Translations under genes and position numbers: made by a program
Assembly (NCBI RefSeq): GCF_000243095.1
Contig: NZ_AHJE01000170.1
Span: 1 to 35,986 of the forward strand
Source of the DNA: Cupriavidus basilensis OR16
GTDB taxonomy: Bacteria; Pseudomonadota; Gammaproteobacteria; Burkholderiales; Burkholderiaceae
Reading direction: 5' to 3'
DNA: 35,986 bases
In this document: in pieces, positions 17,388 to 24,930 of the stretch
Position numbering within the stretch: position 1 is the stretch's first letter
Layout of the letters: every line of letters begins with the position of its first letter
The notes under the pieces: model-generated
What the model was told of the DNA's origin: nothing
What the model saw: only the letters and a program-made list of their open reading frames with translations
Databases searched by the model: none

Positions 17388-18164
17388 ACGGAGCAGGACC
17401 AGGGTGTTCTGAGCCGTGAGCAGCTGGATGCTTACTTCGCGTCCTATGTCGGCATGGAGGGGGGAAGCCCAGCCAGCGCGGTCTGGTTCTGCGACAGCAT
17501 GCCGACGACGGATGGCACGCCGCTGCCTGCGCACCTTGCGCCGGTGCGCGAGGTACCGGCATGGGATGCGGATTTCAGGCTGCGCCATCTGCACGAGATG
17601 GGTAAGTGGCAAACGCACCAGCGCATCGCGCGCATCATGGCGGCGGCCCGGGAGATGGTGCTGTTCGGCCGTGACGATAGCGGCGATTGGCAGCGTTACC
17701 TTGCGCAGTACCTGTATCGGCCGCGCGGATGGGATTTCAAGCTGAGCTTGTTTCCCTTGGCCGTACGGTCGGAGAACGGGCTGCCCTGGACCCGGCTCCA
17801 CGGCAACCATCCGGAGTTGAATCCCAAGTCCAGGTACCTGACGCTGTGCCGCAACGGTGGCCGGTTCCGCTTTATCACCCAGTTGCGCCGGAGCGAGCGG
17901 CCCAAGGTGGTGGTTTGCCTTGGCGAGCGTTTCGAGGCGGATTACCTCCACGCCTTTGGCATGCGGGGTGTGCCCTTTACCACGCACACGTTGCAGCCGG
18001 CCGATCAGGCGAGGGAGCTGCGCATTTATGCCAGCGAAGGGACAAACCTGATTATCTGCCCCGCGGTGGCCGGGGCTGCCGGGCTAGCTTCCGATGTGCT
18101 CCTGAACGCCATGGGGGCGGAGGCGGCCTGTCTGAGTTCGGTGTTCTCGGGGCTGGCGGCATAG
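17385..18164 (+). CDS. Conserved protein of unknown function, first of a paralogous pair (weakly UDG-superfamily-like)
   Basis: This 259-residue protein is clearly paralogous to the gene at 19602: both start with ...SREQLDAYFASYVGMEGG at the same offset, which is why the ATG at 17385 was chosen. Shared blocks are AVWFCDS near residue 30, HQ(R/K)IARIMAAAR, FKLSLFPL, a RYL-LCR--RFRFI segment, PKVVVCLGER and a C-terminal ICPA(V/L)AGA(A/S)GL(A/T)SDVLL block. The pattern of a GNP-like loop, an LFPL segment and KPKVVVCLG recalls uracil-DNA-glycosylase-superfamily folds, but this is only a weak resemblance and no catalytic motif is certain. After AMG (near 18113) it diverges completely from its paralogue and its end overlaps the convergent, truncated AraC gene, so its C-terminus may be altered by the same deletion. 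Confidence 0.75.
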   Translation: MTEQDQGVLSREQLDAYFASYVGMEGGSPASAVWFCDSMPTTDGTPLPAHLAPVREVPAWDADFRLRHLHEMGKWQTHQRIARIMAAAREMVLFGRDDSGDWQRYLAQYLYRPRGWDFKLSLFPLAVRSENGLPWTRLHGNHPELNPKSRYLTLCRNGGRFRFITQLRRSERPKVVVCLGERFEADYLHAFGMRGVPFTTHTLQPADQARELRIYASEGTNLIICPAVAGAAGLASDVLLNAMGAEAACLSSVFSGLAA

Positions 18165-18974
18165 GCGCGCAGGTCGCTGGGCGACATGCCCGGACAGCTC
18201 CGCCGCGCCGGGGTCGGCGTCGATCAGGCGGCGTGCCCGGGCCAGCATGGCGCTGCGGGCGGCGGCGCGGGTGCCACTGTCGGGCTGCGCGCCATGGCGA
18301 AAGGCGGCGGTGAGCAACTGCACGCTGGCGTGTATGGCGTCGAGTGCCGCATCCGGCGCCATGCCGGGGATCTCGCGGCTCAGTGCCGTCAGGTGATCCA
18401 CCGCCAGCCTGGTCAGCGGCGTGTTGGTTTCTGCAATGTGCCCGTGTGTGGCCTCGGCGCCGAGAAAGATGGAATCCATCATCGTGCGCGGCACGAAGAC
18501 CGAGAGCGCGCGCACGGACCCCCGGTGCATGTGGATGGGCTGCCCAAGGTCCGTGAGCAGGATACCGCCCTGTTGCGGCATCGGGTTGCGCCGCGCGCCC
18601 TCGACCACACCGGCGTTGCCCTCGACGAACACCTGGAACACATAGTGCCGCATGGTGTCCGTGGAGATGCGCGCGAGGTTGCGCTCCATGGAGAGCCCGT
18701 CGCAGCGGCAGTCCGTGAAGAGCATGTCCCCGACTAGATAGCGGTCGATGGAGGCCTGGAAAGGGGCGGTGAGGTCGTCCCGGGTGAGGTTGACGTCCAT
18801 GACATGCCCGACACGCTGGCGCCAGGCAAGAATTTGCCCTACGGACGCCTCACGCGGTCCGTTGCCGCCTACCTGGAAATGGGTATGGGGCAGGCGTGCG
18901 TCCGGAGGGGGGCGCGGTTCCGGTTGGGACCGTGGAACGCGGGTCCGTGGCATGGCGATGGGAGGGTCGGTCAT
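18084..18974 (-). pseudogene. AraC-family transcriptional regulator lacking its DNA-binding domain
   Basis: The 296-codon frame has the N-terminal ligand-binding region of AraC-like regulators of the AraC_binding_2 type: RYLVGDMLFTDCRCDGLSME, RHYVFQVFVEGN, GGILLTDLGQPI and RALSVFVPRTMMDSIFLGAE. It then reaches AMLARARRLIDADPGAAELS, which normally leads straight into the C-terminal pair of helix-turn-helix motifs. Here it is followed by about 35 unrelated residues that run antisense through the end of the neighbouring gene, and no frame nearby encodes the helix-turn-helix. About 90-100 residues are therefore missing, and the gene overlaps its convergent neighbour by 81 bases. The regulator should not bind DNA in the usual way. 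The start at 18974 is a provisional choice. Confidence 0.8.
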
Positions 18975-19601
18975 AAGGCGTGGGGCTCACCCGGTGCGGC
19001 ATGGACCCGGCAAAACGCCGGCTCGTCGGCATCACTCTATCGAAAATCCGGGATTCTTGCAGGCAACGCGTTGTGCCTGTTTCACTCCCGCACCCGCTCT
19101 GGCTAACTGCTGCCCCCGCCGATTGTGCGGTGCCGCGCAAAGAGTCGTTACCCTGCGTAAGAAGGGAAAGAAGACTGCCGCTAATCCCTCCAAAGGGGGG
19201 CGCGTCCGGATCAAATCTCGCGCAAAATCTCGCTCCGCCTAGGTATTGTTTCGCGCAAACGAGATCAGGCTTTTTGGGGGCGGGAGCCGGAGAGTCGCGG
19301 GTTGGACGACATACGTTCCGGAGATCGTTATCCCAAAGGGAAAAGCACTGATCCATATTGGTTGTAGGCAGGTCAAATCCGTCGGAGCCAGGCATTGGTT
19401 TTATGCCGGCCGCCATCCGATACGGAGCAGGTGCGAGGCGCGGAAATGTGGGAAGCGTTTGCATTCCCCGTCAGCGGGTTGTCTCCATCGTTCTATTAGA
19501 GATTTGCCGATGCATTCGAGGCGTCTCACGGCCCGTCACGTCGTAAAGGTAAGTGTTGCCTCAGCGCGTGGGCATCTTTAATTCCACCAAGCGGTAGGGG
19601 C
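18975..19601 (+). other. Intergenic stretch between the AraC remnant and the second paralogue
   Basis: About 630 bp with no supported gene. It holds a CCC/GGG dyad motif (19149-19168) followed at about 19184-19198 by a second CCCTCC-GGGGGG box. The region must contain the promoters of the divergent araC-like gene and of the gene at 19602. Confidence 0.45.
19149..19168 (+). promoter_or_regulatory. CCC/GGG dyad motif, copy C
   Basis: TACCCTGCGTAAGAAGGGAA. It is 18 of 20 bases identical to the copy at 16515 and is followed by a further CCCTCCAAAGGGGGG box. It is a candidate operator for an unknown regulator. Confidence 0.35.
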
Positions 19602-20384
19602 ATGGAAATAGAACAGAAGACAGTATTCTCACGTGAGCAGCTGGACGCGTACTTCGCGTCTTACGTTGGTATGGAAGGGGGAAACCCAGCGGCGGCTGTG
19701 TGGTTTTGCGACAGCACGCCGCATCCATGGGTCGAGTCGCTGGTAGCGCCACTGGAGCCGCGCACACAACCAGGAGCATGGGATCGCGCATACCGGGAGC
19801 GGCACCGGGAGAGCATGGAGCGCTGGCAGTCGCATCAGAAGATCGCCAGGATCATGGCGGCGGCGCGCGCACAGACATTTGAGAGCTCGCAAAGCGAGTG
19901 CGACTGGAAGCATTACTTCGATCAGCATCTCTACGCACCGGGGGGCGCTGAGTTCAAGCTCAGCCTGTTTCCCTTGCCGGCGCACCTGATTGGGCAGACG
20001 CCCTGGTCCAGGGCGTTTCGCGGGCAGCCGGCCCTGGTGCCCAAGCAGCGGTACCTGGATCTTTGCCGCGAAGGCAACCGCTTCCGCTTTATCGAAGGCA
20101 TTCGCCGTGAATGGAAGCCCAAGGTGGTGGTGTGCCTGGGCGAGCGGCATTTCTCGGACTTTGTATTGGCGTTCGGGCTTGAGAAGGCATGGGCGATGGA
20201 TTTCATCCTGCAGCCGGCCGATCTTGCCAAGACGCTGCGCGTGCTGGAGCACGATGACACTACCTGGATCATGTGCCCCGCGCTGGCGGGCGCTTCCGGG
20301 CTGACTTCCGATGTATTGCTTGAAGCCATGGGCCGATATGTGGCGCGCTGGCTAGTGCGGGAGGATTTCCCGCATATGCATTAG
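19602..20384 (+). CDS. Conserved protein of unknown function, second of a paralogous pair
   Basis: This 260-residue protein begins MEIEQKTVFSREQLDAYFAS, with TAGGGGC as a plausible ribosome-binding site before the ATG. It shares YVGMEGGNPAAAVWFCDSTP, HQKIARIMAAARAQ, FKLSLFPLPAHLIGQTPWSR, LCREGNRFRFIEGIRREWKP, KVVVCLGERHFSDF and MCPALAGASGLTSDVLLEAM with the gene at 17385, and unlike it has a natural-looking C-terminus. The arrangement weakly recalls the UDG-superfamily fold but no catalytic residue can be assigned. No signal peptide or membrane segment is visible, so it is probably cytoplasmic. The duplication flanks the broken araC-like gene. Confidence 0.82.
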   Translation: MEIEQKTVFSREQLDAYFASYVGMEGGNPAAAVWFCDSTPHPWVESLVAPLEPRTQPGAWDRAYRERHRESMERWQSHQKIARIMAAARAQTFESSQSECDWKHYFDQHLYAPGGAEFKLSLFPLPAHLIGQTPWSRAFRGQPALVPKQRYLDLCREGNRFRFIEGIRREWKPKVVVCLGERHFSDFVLAFGLEKAWAMDFILQPADLAKTLRVLEHDDTTWIMCPALAGASGLTSDVLLEAMGRYVARWLVREDFPHMH

Positions 20385-20709
20385 AGGCCAGGAGATGCCT
20401 TCGCCGGCATCGTTGTACTCGTCCTGACAACCGGAGAAATTGCGCGCGGCAGCTTGCCGTTGCGTCTCTCGCGGCGGTGGGTGTTACGTCCTTATATGCA
20501 AGTCTGTGCTTTCCCCCTCCTAGTAGGGGTGACACGGTTGTGGAGATTGTTTATCTAGTGAAGCTGGCAAAGGCAGTGTCGATCTTGTGCTGCCGATTCC
20601 GATTGCAAGAGCCAGCAAAGGTATCCATGCGATGCGACGAGCCGGGGCGGCGCAGGGCACCACAGAAGGTGCGCTGCCTGGGCATGGTCAGGATCCATAG
20701 ACAACCTGG
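20385..20709 (+). other. Intergenic stretch upstream of the lipoprotein gene
   Basis: No gene is present. It contains the CCC/GGG dyad motif at 20511-20533 and leads into the 8-bp tandem repeat at 20710. The promoter of the lipoprotein gene should lie between these elements. Confidence 0.45.
20511..20533 (+). promoter_or_regulatory. CCC/GGG dyad motif, copy D
   Basis: CCCCCTCCTAGTAGGGGTGA. It resembles the box at 23653-23671 (CCTCC, four or so bases, AGGGGT-A). Candidate operator, inferred from recurrence upstream of accessory genes. Confidence 0.35.
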
Positions 20710-20777
20710 TGACCCATTGACCGATTGACCCATTGACCCATCGACGTATCGACGCATTGACGCATTGACGTATCGAT
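20710..20777 (+). repeat. 8-bp tandem repeat, about 8.5 copies, just upstream of the lipoprotein start
   Basis: Eight units of the form TGACCCAT or a variant (TGACCGAT, CGACGTAT, CGACGCAT, TGACGCAT, TGACGTAT) run without interruption and end four bases before the ribosome-binding site of the next gene. The unit length of eight does not preserve a codon frame. The array lies in the likely promoter/leader region, so copy-number change could alter expression. Confidence 0.93.
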
Positions 20778-20793
20778 TTCAGGAGTGAGAAGA

Positions 20794-22159
20794 GTGCAAA
20801 CCAATATCAGGAATATCTTTACCCTCGGCCTTATGGCTTCTGCGGCAGCGGCACTCGTGGCCTGCGGGGGTGGCTCGGACTCGACGCCGACCACGACGCC
20901 GCCCGCATCGGTCACCGTGCAAGGCAAGGCCGTCGACTTCTACCTGTCACAAGCTACCGTGACGTTCCTCGATTGCAGCAACAAGACCGCCACCACCACC
21001 GCGACCGGGGACTTCACGTTCCCGGCTGGCTGCACCCGCTGCCGTGGCTACCGCGGTGAACAACGCGACCGGTACCGCGGACCTGACCAACAGCACGCTG
21101 GTCACTTCGGTGATCAACGCGTCGGTGCAGAACGCCAAGGCGGGCTTCCCGGCCAGCGTTCAGGCGAACATTGCCGCGGTAGCTGCCAACGTGGCCGCGC
21201 TGGCTGGCCCGATTGTGGCCAACCAGGTGTCTAACGTGAGCACCGCGCTGGGCACGATCGTGCTGGGCGCGAGCCCGGCCGCCACGCTGACCGCCTTGCA
21301 GCAAGCCGGCTCGGTCAATGCGGTGACCGATAGCGCCAAGTCCACGACGAGCAGCGCACTGGTGGCAGCGGTGACGCCGGCCGCGCTGGCTGACCCCACG
21401 CTGACGGCCAACCTGGCTGCGCTCGGCGCTGCCGTGTCTACCGGCAACACCACTGCGATCCAGACCGCGGCAGGCAACCTGGGTGGCAGCGTCAACAGCG
21501 GCGCCATCAACGATGTGGCCAACAGCGTCAAGCCGGTCAACTTCATCCAGTTGGCCAGCATGACCATCAACGGCCAGCAGTTCACGAACTTCGATGCCGT
21601 GACGGTGACCGGCGGCACGCTGGGCGCCATCAAGGTGGCGACTTCGCAAAACGGCGATGCATTTGCCGGCGGCGCAGCGGAAGTGCGTGCCGGCCTGAGC
21701 TACACGTACGGCGGCAACAAGGTCGACGTCATCATCGAGAAGGTTGCGCTTACCTTCAGCAACGGTGCGTTGACCGGCGCGCAGGTGCCGGCCAACACGG
21801 CCTACTCGTTCCGCATCGGTGGCGGCAGCATCACGGCTAGCGTGGGCCTGACCAACGGGACTGCCGACAACCTGTTCGACAGCGCCAACGGCGGCTCGCT
21901 GAACCTGCCGTTCACGGTCTTCCTGGCCAAGCTGCAGAGCGCCGGCGCGCTGAGCGCCGCGCAGATCGCCTCGCTCACGCCCAAGTCGACCAGCACCTTC
22001 CCCGTGACGTTTGCGGTGGCGGGCCAGGCTGGCAAGGCGGTGAGCGTTGCTAAGCTGGTGAGCGGCAGCGCACAGAAGACGGTGGCGCAGAGCGTGCAGA
22101 CCGCCACGTCTACGGTTAGCGGCAACGGCATCACGACCTCGGTCACGTTGAACCCCTGA
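20794..22159 (+). pseudogene. Putative outer-surface lipoprotein with internal deletion and frameshift
   Basis: The start is a GTG at 20794 with AGGAG eight bases upstream. The N-terminus is a lipoprotein signal (IFTLGLMASAAAALVACGGG, lipobox cysteine followed by a GGGSDST tether). A short beta-rich domain follows (VQGKAVDFYLSQATVTFLDC and TTTATGDFTFPAGC). The frame then changes at about 21030 within CTGGCTGCACC and ends at 21234. The other frame continues as APAAVATAVNNATGTADLTN and runs about 370 residues to 22159 as an alanine/threonine/valine-rich secreted-type protein. The segment that relatives would have between the two parts appears lost, probably by recombination at a short direct repeat. 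The downstream part alone lacks a signal peptide. It precedes an outer-membrane protein gene and the two may have worked together. Confidence 0.72.
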
Positions 22160-22211
22160 TCGGTGCGCAGTGAAGCCCTTTCCGAAGTCGGGGGAGGGCC
22201 TGCCCGGTCAT

Positions 22212-22260
22212 CCGCCATGCGCGCCAATTGGCGCGCATGGCGGGTGGCCGGCTTCTTTTT
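22212..22260 (+). terminator. Perfect 32-bp palindrome followed by a T-rich tract
   Basis: Positions 22212-22243 form a perfect dyad centred on AATT (arms CCGCCATGCGCGCCAA and its complement), followed at 22251-22260 by TTCTTTTT. It lies about 50 bases after the lipoprotein stop and fits a strong rho-independent terminator. A second 9-bp stem (GTCAGCCGG / CCGGCTGAC) follows at 22268-22293. Confidence 0.75.
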
Positions 22261-22333
22261 GTGTGCAGTCAGCCGGACCGCGAGCCGGCTGACGCCGTCG
22301 ATGAGGTCCGCCCCCAGGCCTCGGAGTCTCCCT

Positions 22334-23455
22334 ATGCTGTTGTATCGCACGCGCCGGCTTGGCAATGCCGGTGCCTTGATGCTGGGCTTGTCATGCGTCG
22401 GCGTTGCCCATGCGGCCCCCGACGATGTGTTTCTGCAGGCTGAGCCCACTACGGGCGAGTTCACGGCATTTCGCGTGGAGGCCAGCTATGACATGGTCAA
22501 CAAGACCGTGGATGTCTTCAACCTGCGTGAGGGCCAGGGTGCCGTGCCGGACAACGCCGGAGACTATCGTGGCGGCAAGCTGATGCTGGGCTATAAGTTC
22601 TCGCCGAAATGGTCGGGGTCGGCCACGTACTGGCGCCGCGGCATCGACTATGGGCAGGACAACAACCAGATCGATAGCTGGATGCTGGCCTTGCACTATG
22701 ACCCGCTGGCCGAGCCCGGCGCGCGGGACCGCATCATGCTGCGTTTCTCCCTTTGGGGCGACCGCGCCGGCAGCCTGACCCGCTCGTCCGCGCTCAAGGT
22801 CAGGAATGCCACGTTCAACACCGTCACGGTCAACGATGCCAATGATATCCAGGGCCAGGCTGATGTGATTTTTTCTGGTGACCTTACCGAGCGCAACAAA
22901 CTGACGGGGTTTATTGGCCTGGGCGTGAGCCGCGTGACAATCGGCGGCATCAACACGCAGCTGAAGCAGGGCGCTTGCACCTTCAATGTGAACATCGGCT
23001 CGGACAACATTGCCAGTGGCAATCTGGCGGCGCCTTGCCGGGTCGGCAACACCAACCTGCAGTCGGCGTCTTTTTCCACGGACGCTAGCCAGTACGGCCT
23101 GAATATCAACGATGATTTCAACTACACGGCCGGATTCCTGAACCTGGGCGGCTCCTGGCGCTGGAAGTACGAGAATTTCAGCGCGCGGCTGGGCTACCAG
23201 TTCCAGTACCTGTTGCGCAGCAACGTCGATAGCCGCGCGAGTGCGTACGGTTATTCGCCGATCAAGTCAAACCATACGCTGGGGATGGAGCTGTCGTATG
23301 CGGTGGTGAAGAATGTCGAGGTGTTCCTGCGTGGACAGGCATCGCTGTACAACTTTGTCGGCACGATCCCGTTTCTCTATAACGCCGCTACCGCGGGCAA
23401 GCTCGATCGCTATTACGGCTACGGCTCGATCGGCATCCGCTTCTCGGGGTTTTAA
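22334..23455 (+). CDS. Putative outer-membrane beta-barrel protein
   Basis: This 373-residue protein starts at ATG 22334 and begins with a Sec signal peptide (RRLGNAGALMLGLSCVGVAH, then the AxA-type cleavage site before APDD). The mature part is rich in alternating aromatic and polar strands typical of a beta barrel: GGKLMLGYKFSPKWSGSATY, IMLRFSLWGDRAGS, LTGFIGLGVSRVTIGG, FLNLGGSWRWKYENFSARLG and TLGMELSYAVVKNVEVFLRG. The last residues, YYGYGSIGIRFSGF, end in phenylalanine, the usual barrel-assembly signal. Two cysteines lie in one loop. No substrate can be assigned. A longer frame from 22163 would start within the terminator hairpin and was rejected. It follows the disrupted lipoprotein gene in the same direction but beyond a terminator. 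Confidence 0.82.
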   Translation: MLLYRTRRLGNAGALMLGLSCVGVAHAAPDDVFLQAEPTTGEFTAFRVEASYDMVNKTVDVFNLREGQGAVPDNAGDYRGGKLMLGYKFSPKWSGSATYWRRGIDYGQDNNQIDSWMLALHYDPLAEPGARDRIMLRFSLWGDRAGSLTRSSALKVRNATFNTVTVNDANDIQGQADVIFSGDLTERNKLTGFIGLGVSRVTIGGINTQLKQGACTFNVNIGSDNIASGNLAAPCRVGNTNLQSASFSTDASQYGLNINDDFNYTAGFLNLGGSWRWKYENFSARLGYQFQYLLRSNVDSRASAYGYSPIKSNHTLGMELSYAVVKNVEVFLRGQASLYNFVGTIPFLYNAATAGKLDRYYGYGSIGIRFSGF

Positions 23456-23527
23456 GGCGGGGATTGGGGCAATGCGGGCTTGGGCGGGAGCTTGCGTCTG
23501 GATCTAGGCGGGAGATGCCCTGGCAGC

Positions 23528-23573
23528 AAAAAAAAAGGGTGTAGGCGCAGGGTGCTCCCACACCCCTTGAACG
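23528..23573 (-). terminator. Hairpin with A9/T9 tract downstream of the barrel gene
   Basis: AAGGGTGT pairs with ACACCCCTT around a short loop, with nine A residues (23528-23536) on the left. On the minus strand this is stem followed by T9; on the plus strand the A tract precedes the stem. It may serve both directions and closes the barrel gene's transcript. Confidence 0.55.
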
Positions 23574-23631
23574 GTTCAGCAAGGGGTCAGTCTTGCTGTG
23601 ATGGATTGTCTTACGGCTTGTATTAAGTCAG

Positions 23632-23672
23632 TACCCTGCCTTGGTGGGTGGTCCTCCTTTGGAGGGGTAATC
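23632..23672 (+). promoter_or_regulatory. CCC/GGG dyad motif, copy E (two boxes)
   Basis: TACCCTGCCTTGGTGGGTGG is followed directly by a CCTCCTTTGGAGGGGTAA box. The pairing of two boxes resembles copy C. It lies upstream of the EAL-domain gene. Confidence 0.35.
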
Positions 23673-23711
23673 GAATGTTCCGTGGTTAGGTGGGCACTGA
23701 AAGAATAGGTC

Positions 23712-23824
23712 ATGCCCGCATCGGTGCGGGTCGGCTTGGCGTGGGCAGCCTCTTCGGGTTTGCAGTCATCCGAGGTTGCCCTTAGCGGAGCCTACAGAAT
23801 TGCCGGGCCTTCCAGGAGCTTAGA
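23712..23824 (+). other. Potentially structured leader of the EAL gene
   Basis: Two hairpins lie between the likely promoter and the EAL gene: CCCGCA/TGCGGG with a TCGG loop (23715-23730), and a ten-pair stem including one G-U (GGGCAGCCTC, 23743-23752, with GAGGTTGCCC, 23772-23781). The ribosome-binding site AGGAG follows at 23814. It does not match the c-di-GMP riboswitch consensus as I know it. It may be a regulatory leader or merely GC-rich pairing. Confidence 0.35.
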
Positions 23825-24769
23825 TTGCATTACGCGTTTTTCAGTGACGAGGTGTCTCCCGGCGCAAGGGTCCCGCATCCGGACGGAGCCGGCGCCGGAA
23901 CCGACGGTGGGCCGCCCGATCCGGAGGCCGCGCGCATGGCGCGGCTGCGCCGGCGCATGGCGTGGCCTTTGGGCGGGCAGGAGGGTGCGGATGCCACGGA
24001 GCGCGGCCTGGATCATGAGGAGTTGCTCGCGCTCACCCGCGGGGACCTGATTGGTGCGATCGAGTTCGGGCATATCTACCCAGTGTTCCAACCGCAGGTC
24101 TGCGCGCAGCACGGCGGCATCGTCGGGATGGAGGTGTTGGCGCGCTGGTCCGACAAGGGGCGGCACCACGCGCCGGACAGATTCGTTGGCAGCATCACCA
24201 GCCACGGCGTGGAGACGCTGCTGCTGGATCATTTCCTTGGCGCATGCGGCCGCGTGCGCGCGCGTTTTCCGCACTATACGGGCCGGTTCTCCCTGAACGT
24301 CAACCCAAGTACCGCGGCCGCGGCCGGCTTCGTCCAGGACTTTGTGCGCGCGAGCATTTCCCACGGCCTGGATATCGCCCGCATCGTGCTGGAGTTGACC
24401 GAGCAGACCCGCATTGCCCGCGATAGCGAGGCGCGCTTGCTGGAGAACCTGAGCGCGCTTTCCGAGCGCGGCATGATGATCTCCCAGGACGATTTCGGCT
24501 CGGGCTATGCCTCGCTGCAAGCGCTTGGCCTGCTGCCGTTCAAGCAGGTCAAGGTGGACAAGATCCTGCTGCACCGCGCGCGCCATGCCGAGCGCGCCCG
24601 GCGGCTGTTCTCGTCCTCCATGGTACTGGCGCGCTCGCTGGAGCTGCAGACAGTGGCCGAGGGCGTGGAGAGCCCGGACGACGTGACGCTGGCAAGGTCG
24701 CTCGGCGCGGATTTGCTGCAGGGATACGCCATTTTCCCCCCGATGCCCTTCGAGCTGCTGCAGCTCTAG
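23825..24769 (+). CDS. EAL-domain protein, probable c-di-GMP phosphodiesterase
   Basis: This 314-residue protein has an unrelated N-terminus of about 70 residues and one EAL domain. The signature is EVL rather than EAL (GMEVLARW, Glu at 103), but the metal- and substrate-binding residues are in place: NVNPST (158-163), ELTEQT (190-195), DDFGSGYAS (222-230), KVDK (243-246), AEGVES (278-283) and LLQGYAIFPPMP (298-308). It should hydrolyse c-di-GMP, which usually controls EPS and biofilm formation. No sensor, GGDEF or membrane segment is visible. The start is a TTG at 23825, supported by AGGAG seven bases upstream; the next ATG at 23936 has weaker support. An activity claim rests on residue conservation only. 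Confidence 0.88.
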   Translation: MHYAFFSDEVSPGARVPHPDGAGAGTDGGPPDPEAARMARLRRRMAWPLGGQEGADATERGLDHEELLALTRGDLIGAIEFGHIYPVFQPQVCAQHGGIVGMEVLARWSDKGRHHAPDRFVGSITSHGVETLLLDHFLGACGRVRARFPHYTGRFSLNVNPSTAAAAGFVQDFVRASISHGLDIARIVLELTEQTRIARDSEARLLENLSALSERGMMISQDDFGSGYASLQALGLLPFKQVKVDKILLHRARHAERARRLFSSSMVLARSLELQTVAEGVESPDDVTLARSLGADLLQGYAIFPPMPFELLQL

Positions 24770-24819
24770 GCCCGGCAAGGCGCGGCGGGTGCGGTTTGCG
24801 CTGGCCGGCGTTTGACTAC

Positions 24820-24843
24820 CGTTATATACATCGATATATTTCG
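24820..24843 (+). promoter_or_regulatory. ModE-box-like molybdate operator
   Basis: CGTTATATA, six bases, TATATTTCG. This closely fits the known ModE box (CGNTATATA-N6-TATATNNCG). It stands in front of a NifQ-family gene, a molybdenum-handling function, which strengthens the assignment. It overlaps an ATG at 24847 that would otherwise be the first start, and so favours a later start for that gene. Confidence 0.6.
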
Positions 24844-24930
24844 GTCATGGGGCTCTCGCGAGCGGCCAGGATGCCGCCGTCTGGCAGGGCATCCCCTCTC
24901 TTGCCAGCCCAGTTCCACAAGGCATTGCCC

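Noticed and set aside
18186..18737. Plus-strand 183-codon frame opposite the AraC-like gene
   Set aside because: Low-complexity antisense frame; the minus strand encodes recognisable AraC ligand-domain motifs.
20710..20777. The octamer array as a plasmid iteron or replication origin
   Set aside because: No replication protein or DnaA boxes nearby and the array directly abuts a gene's ribosome-binding site, so a promoter VNTR is the simpler view.
23712..23824. A c-di-GMP riboswitch before the EAL gene
   Set aside because: The stems and loops do not match the GEMM-I or GEMM-II patterns as I know them; kept only as an unassigned structured leader.
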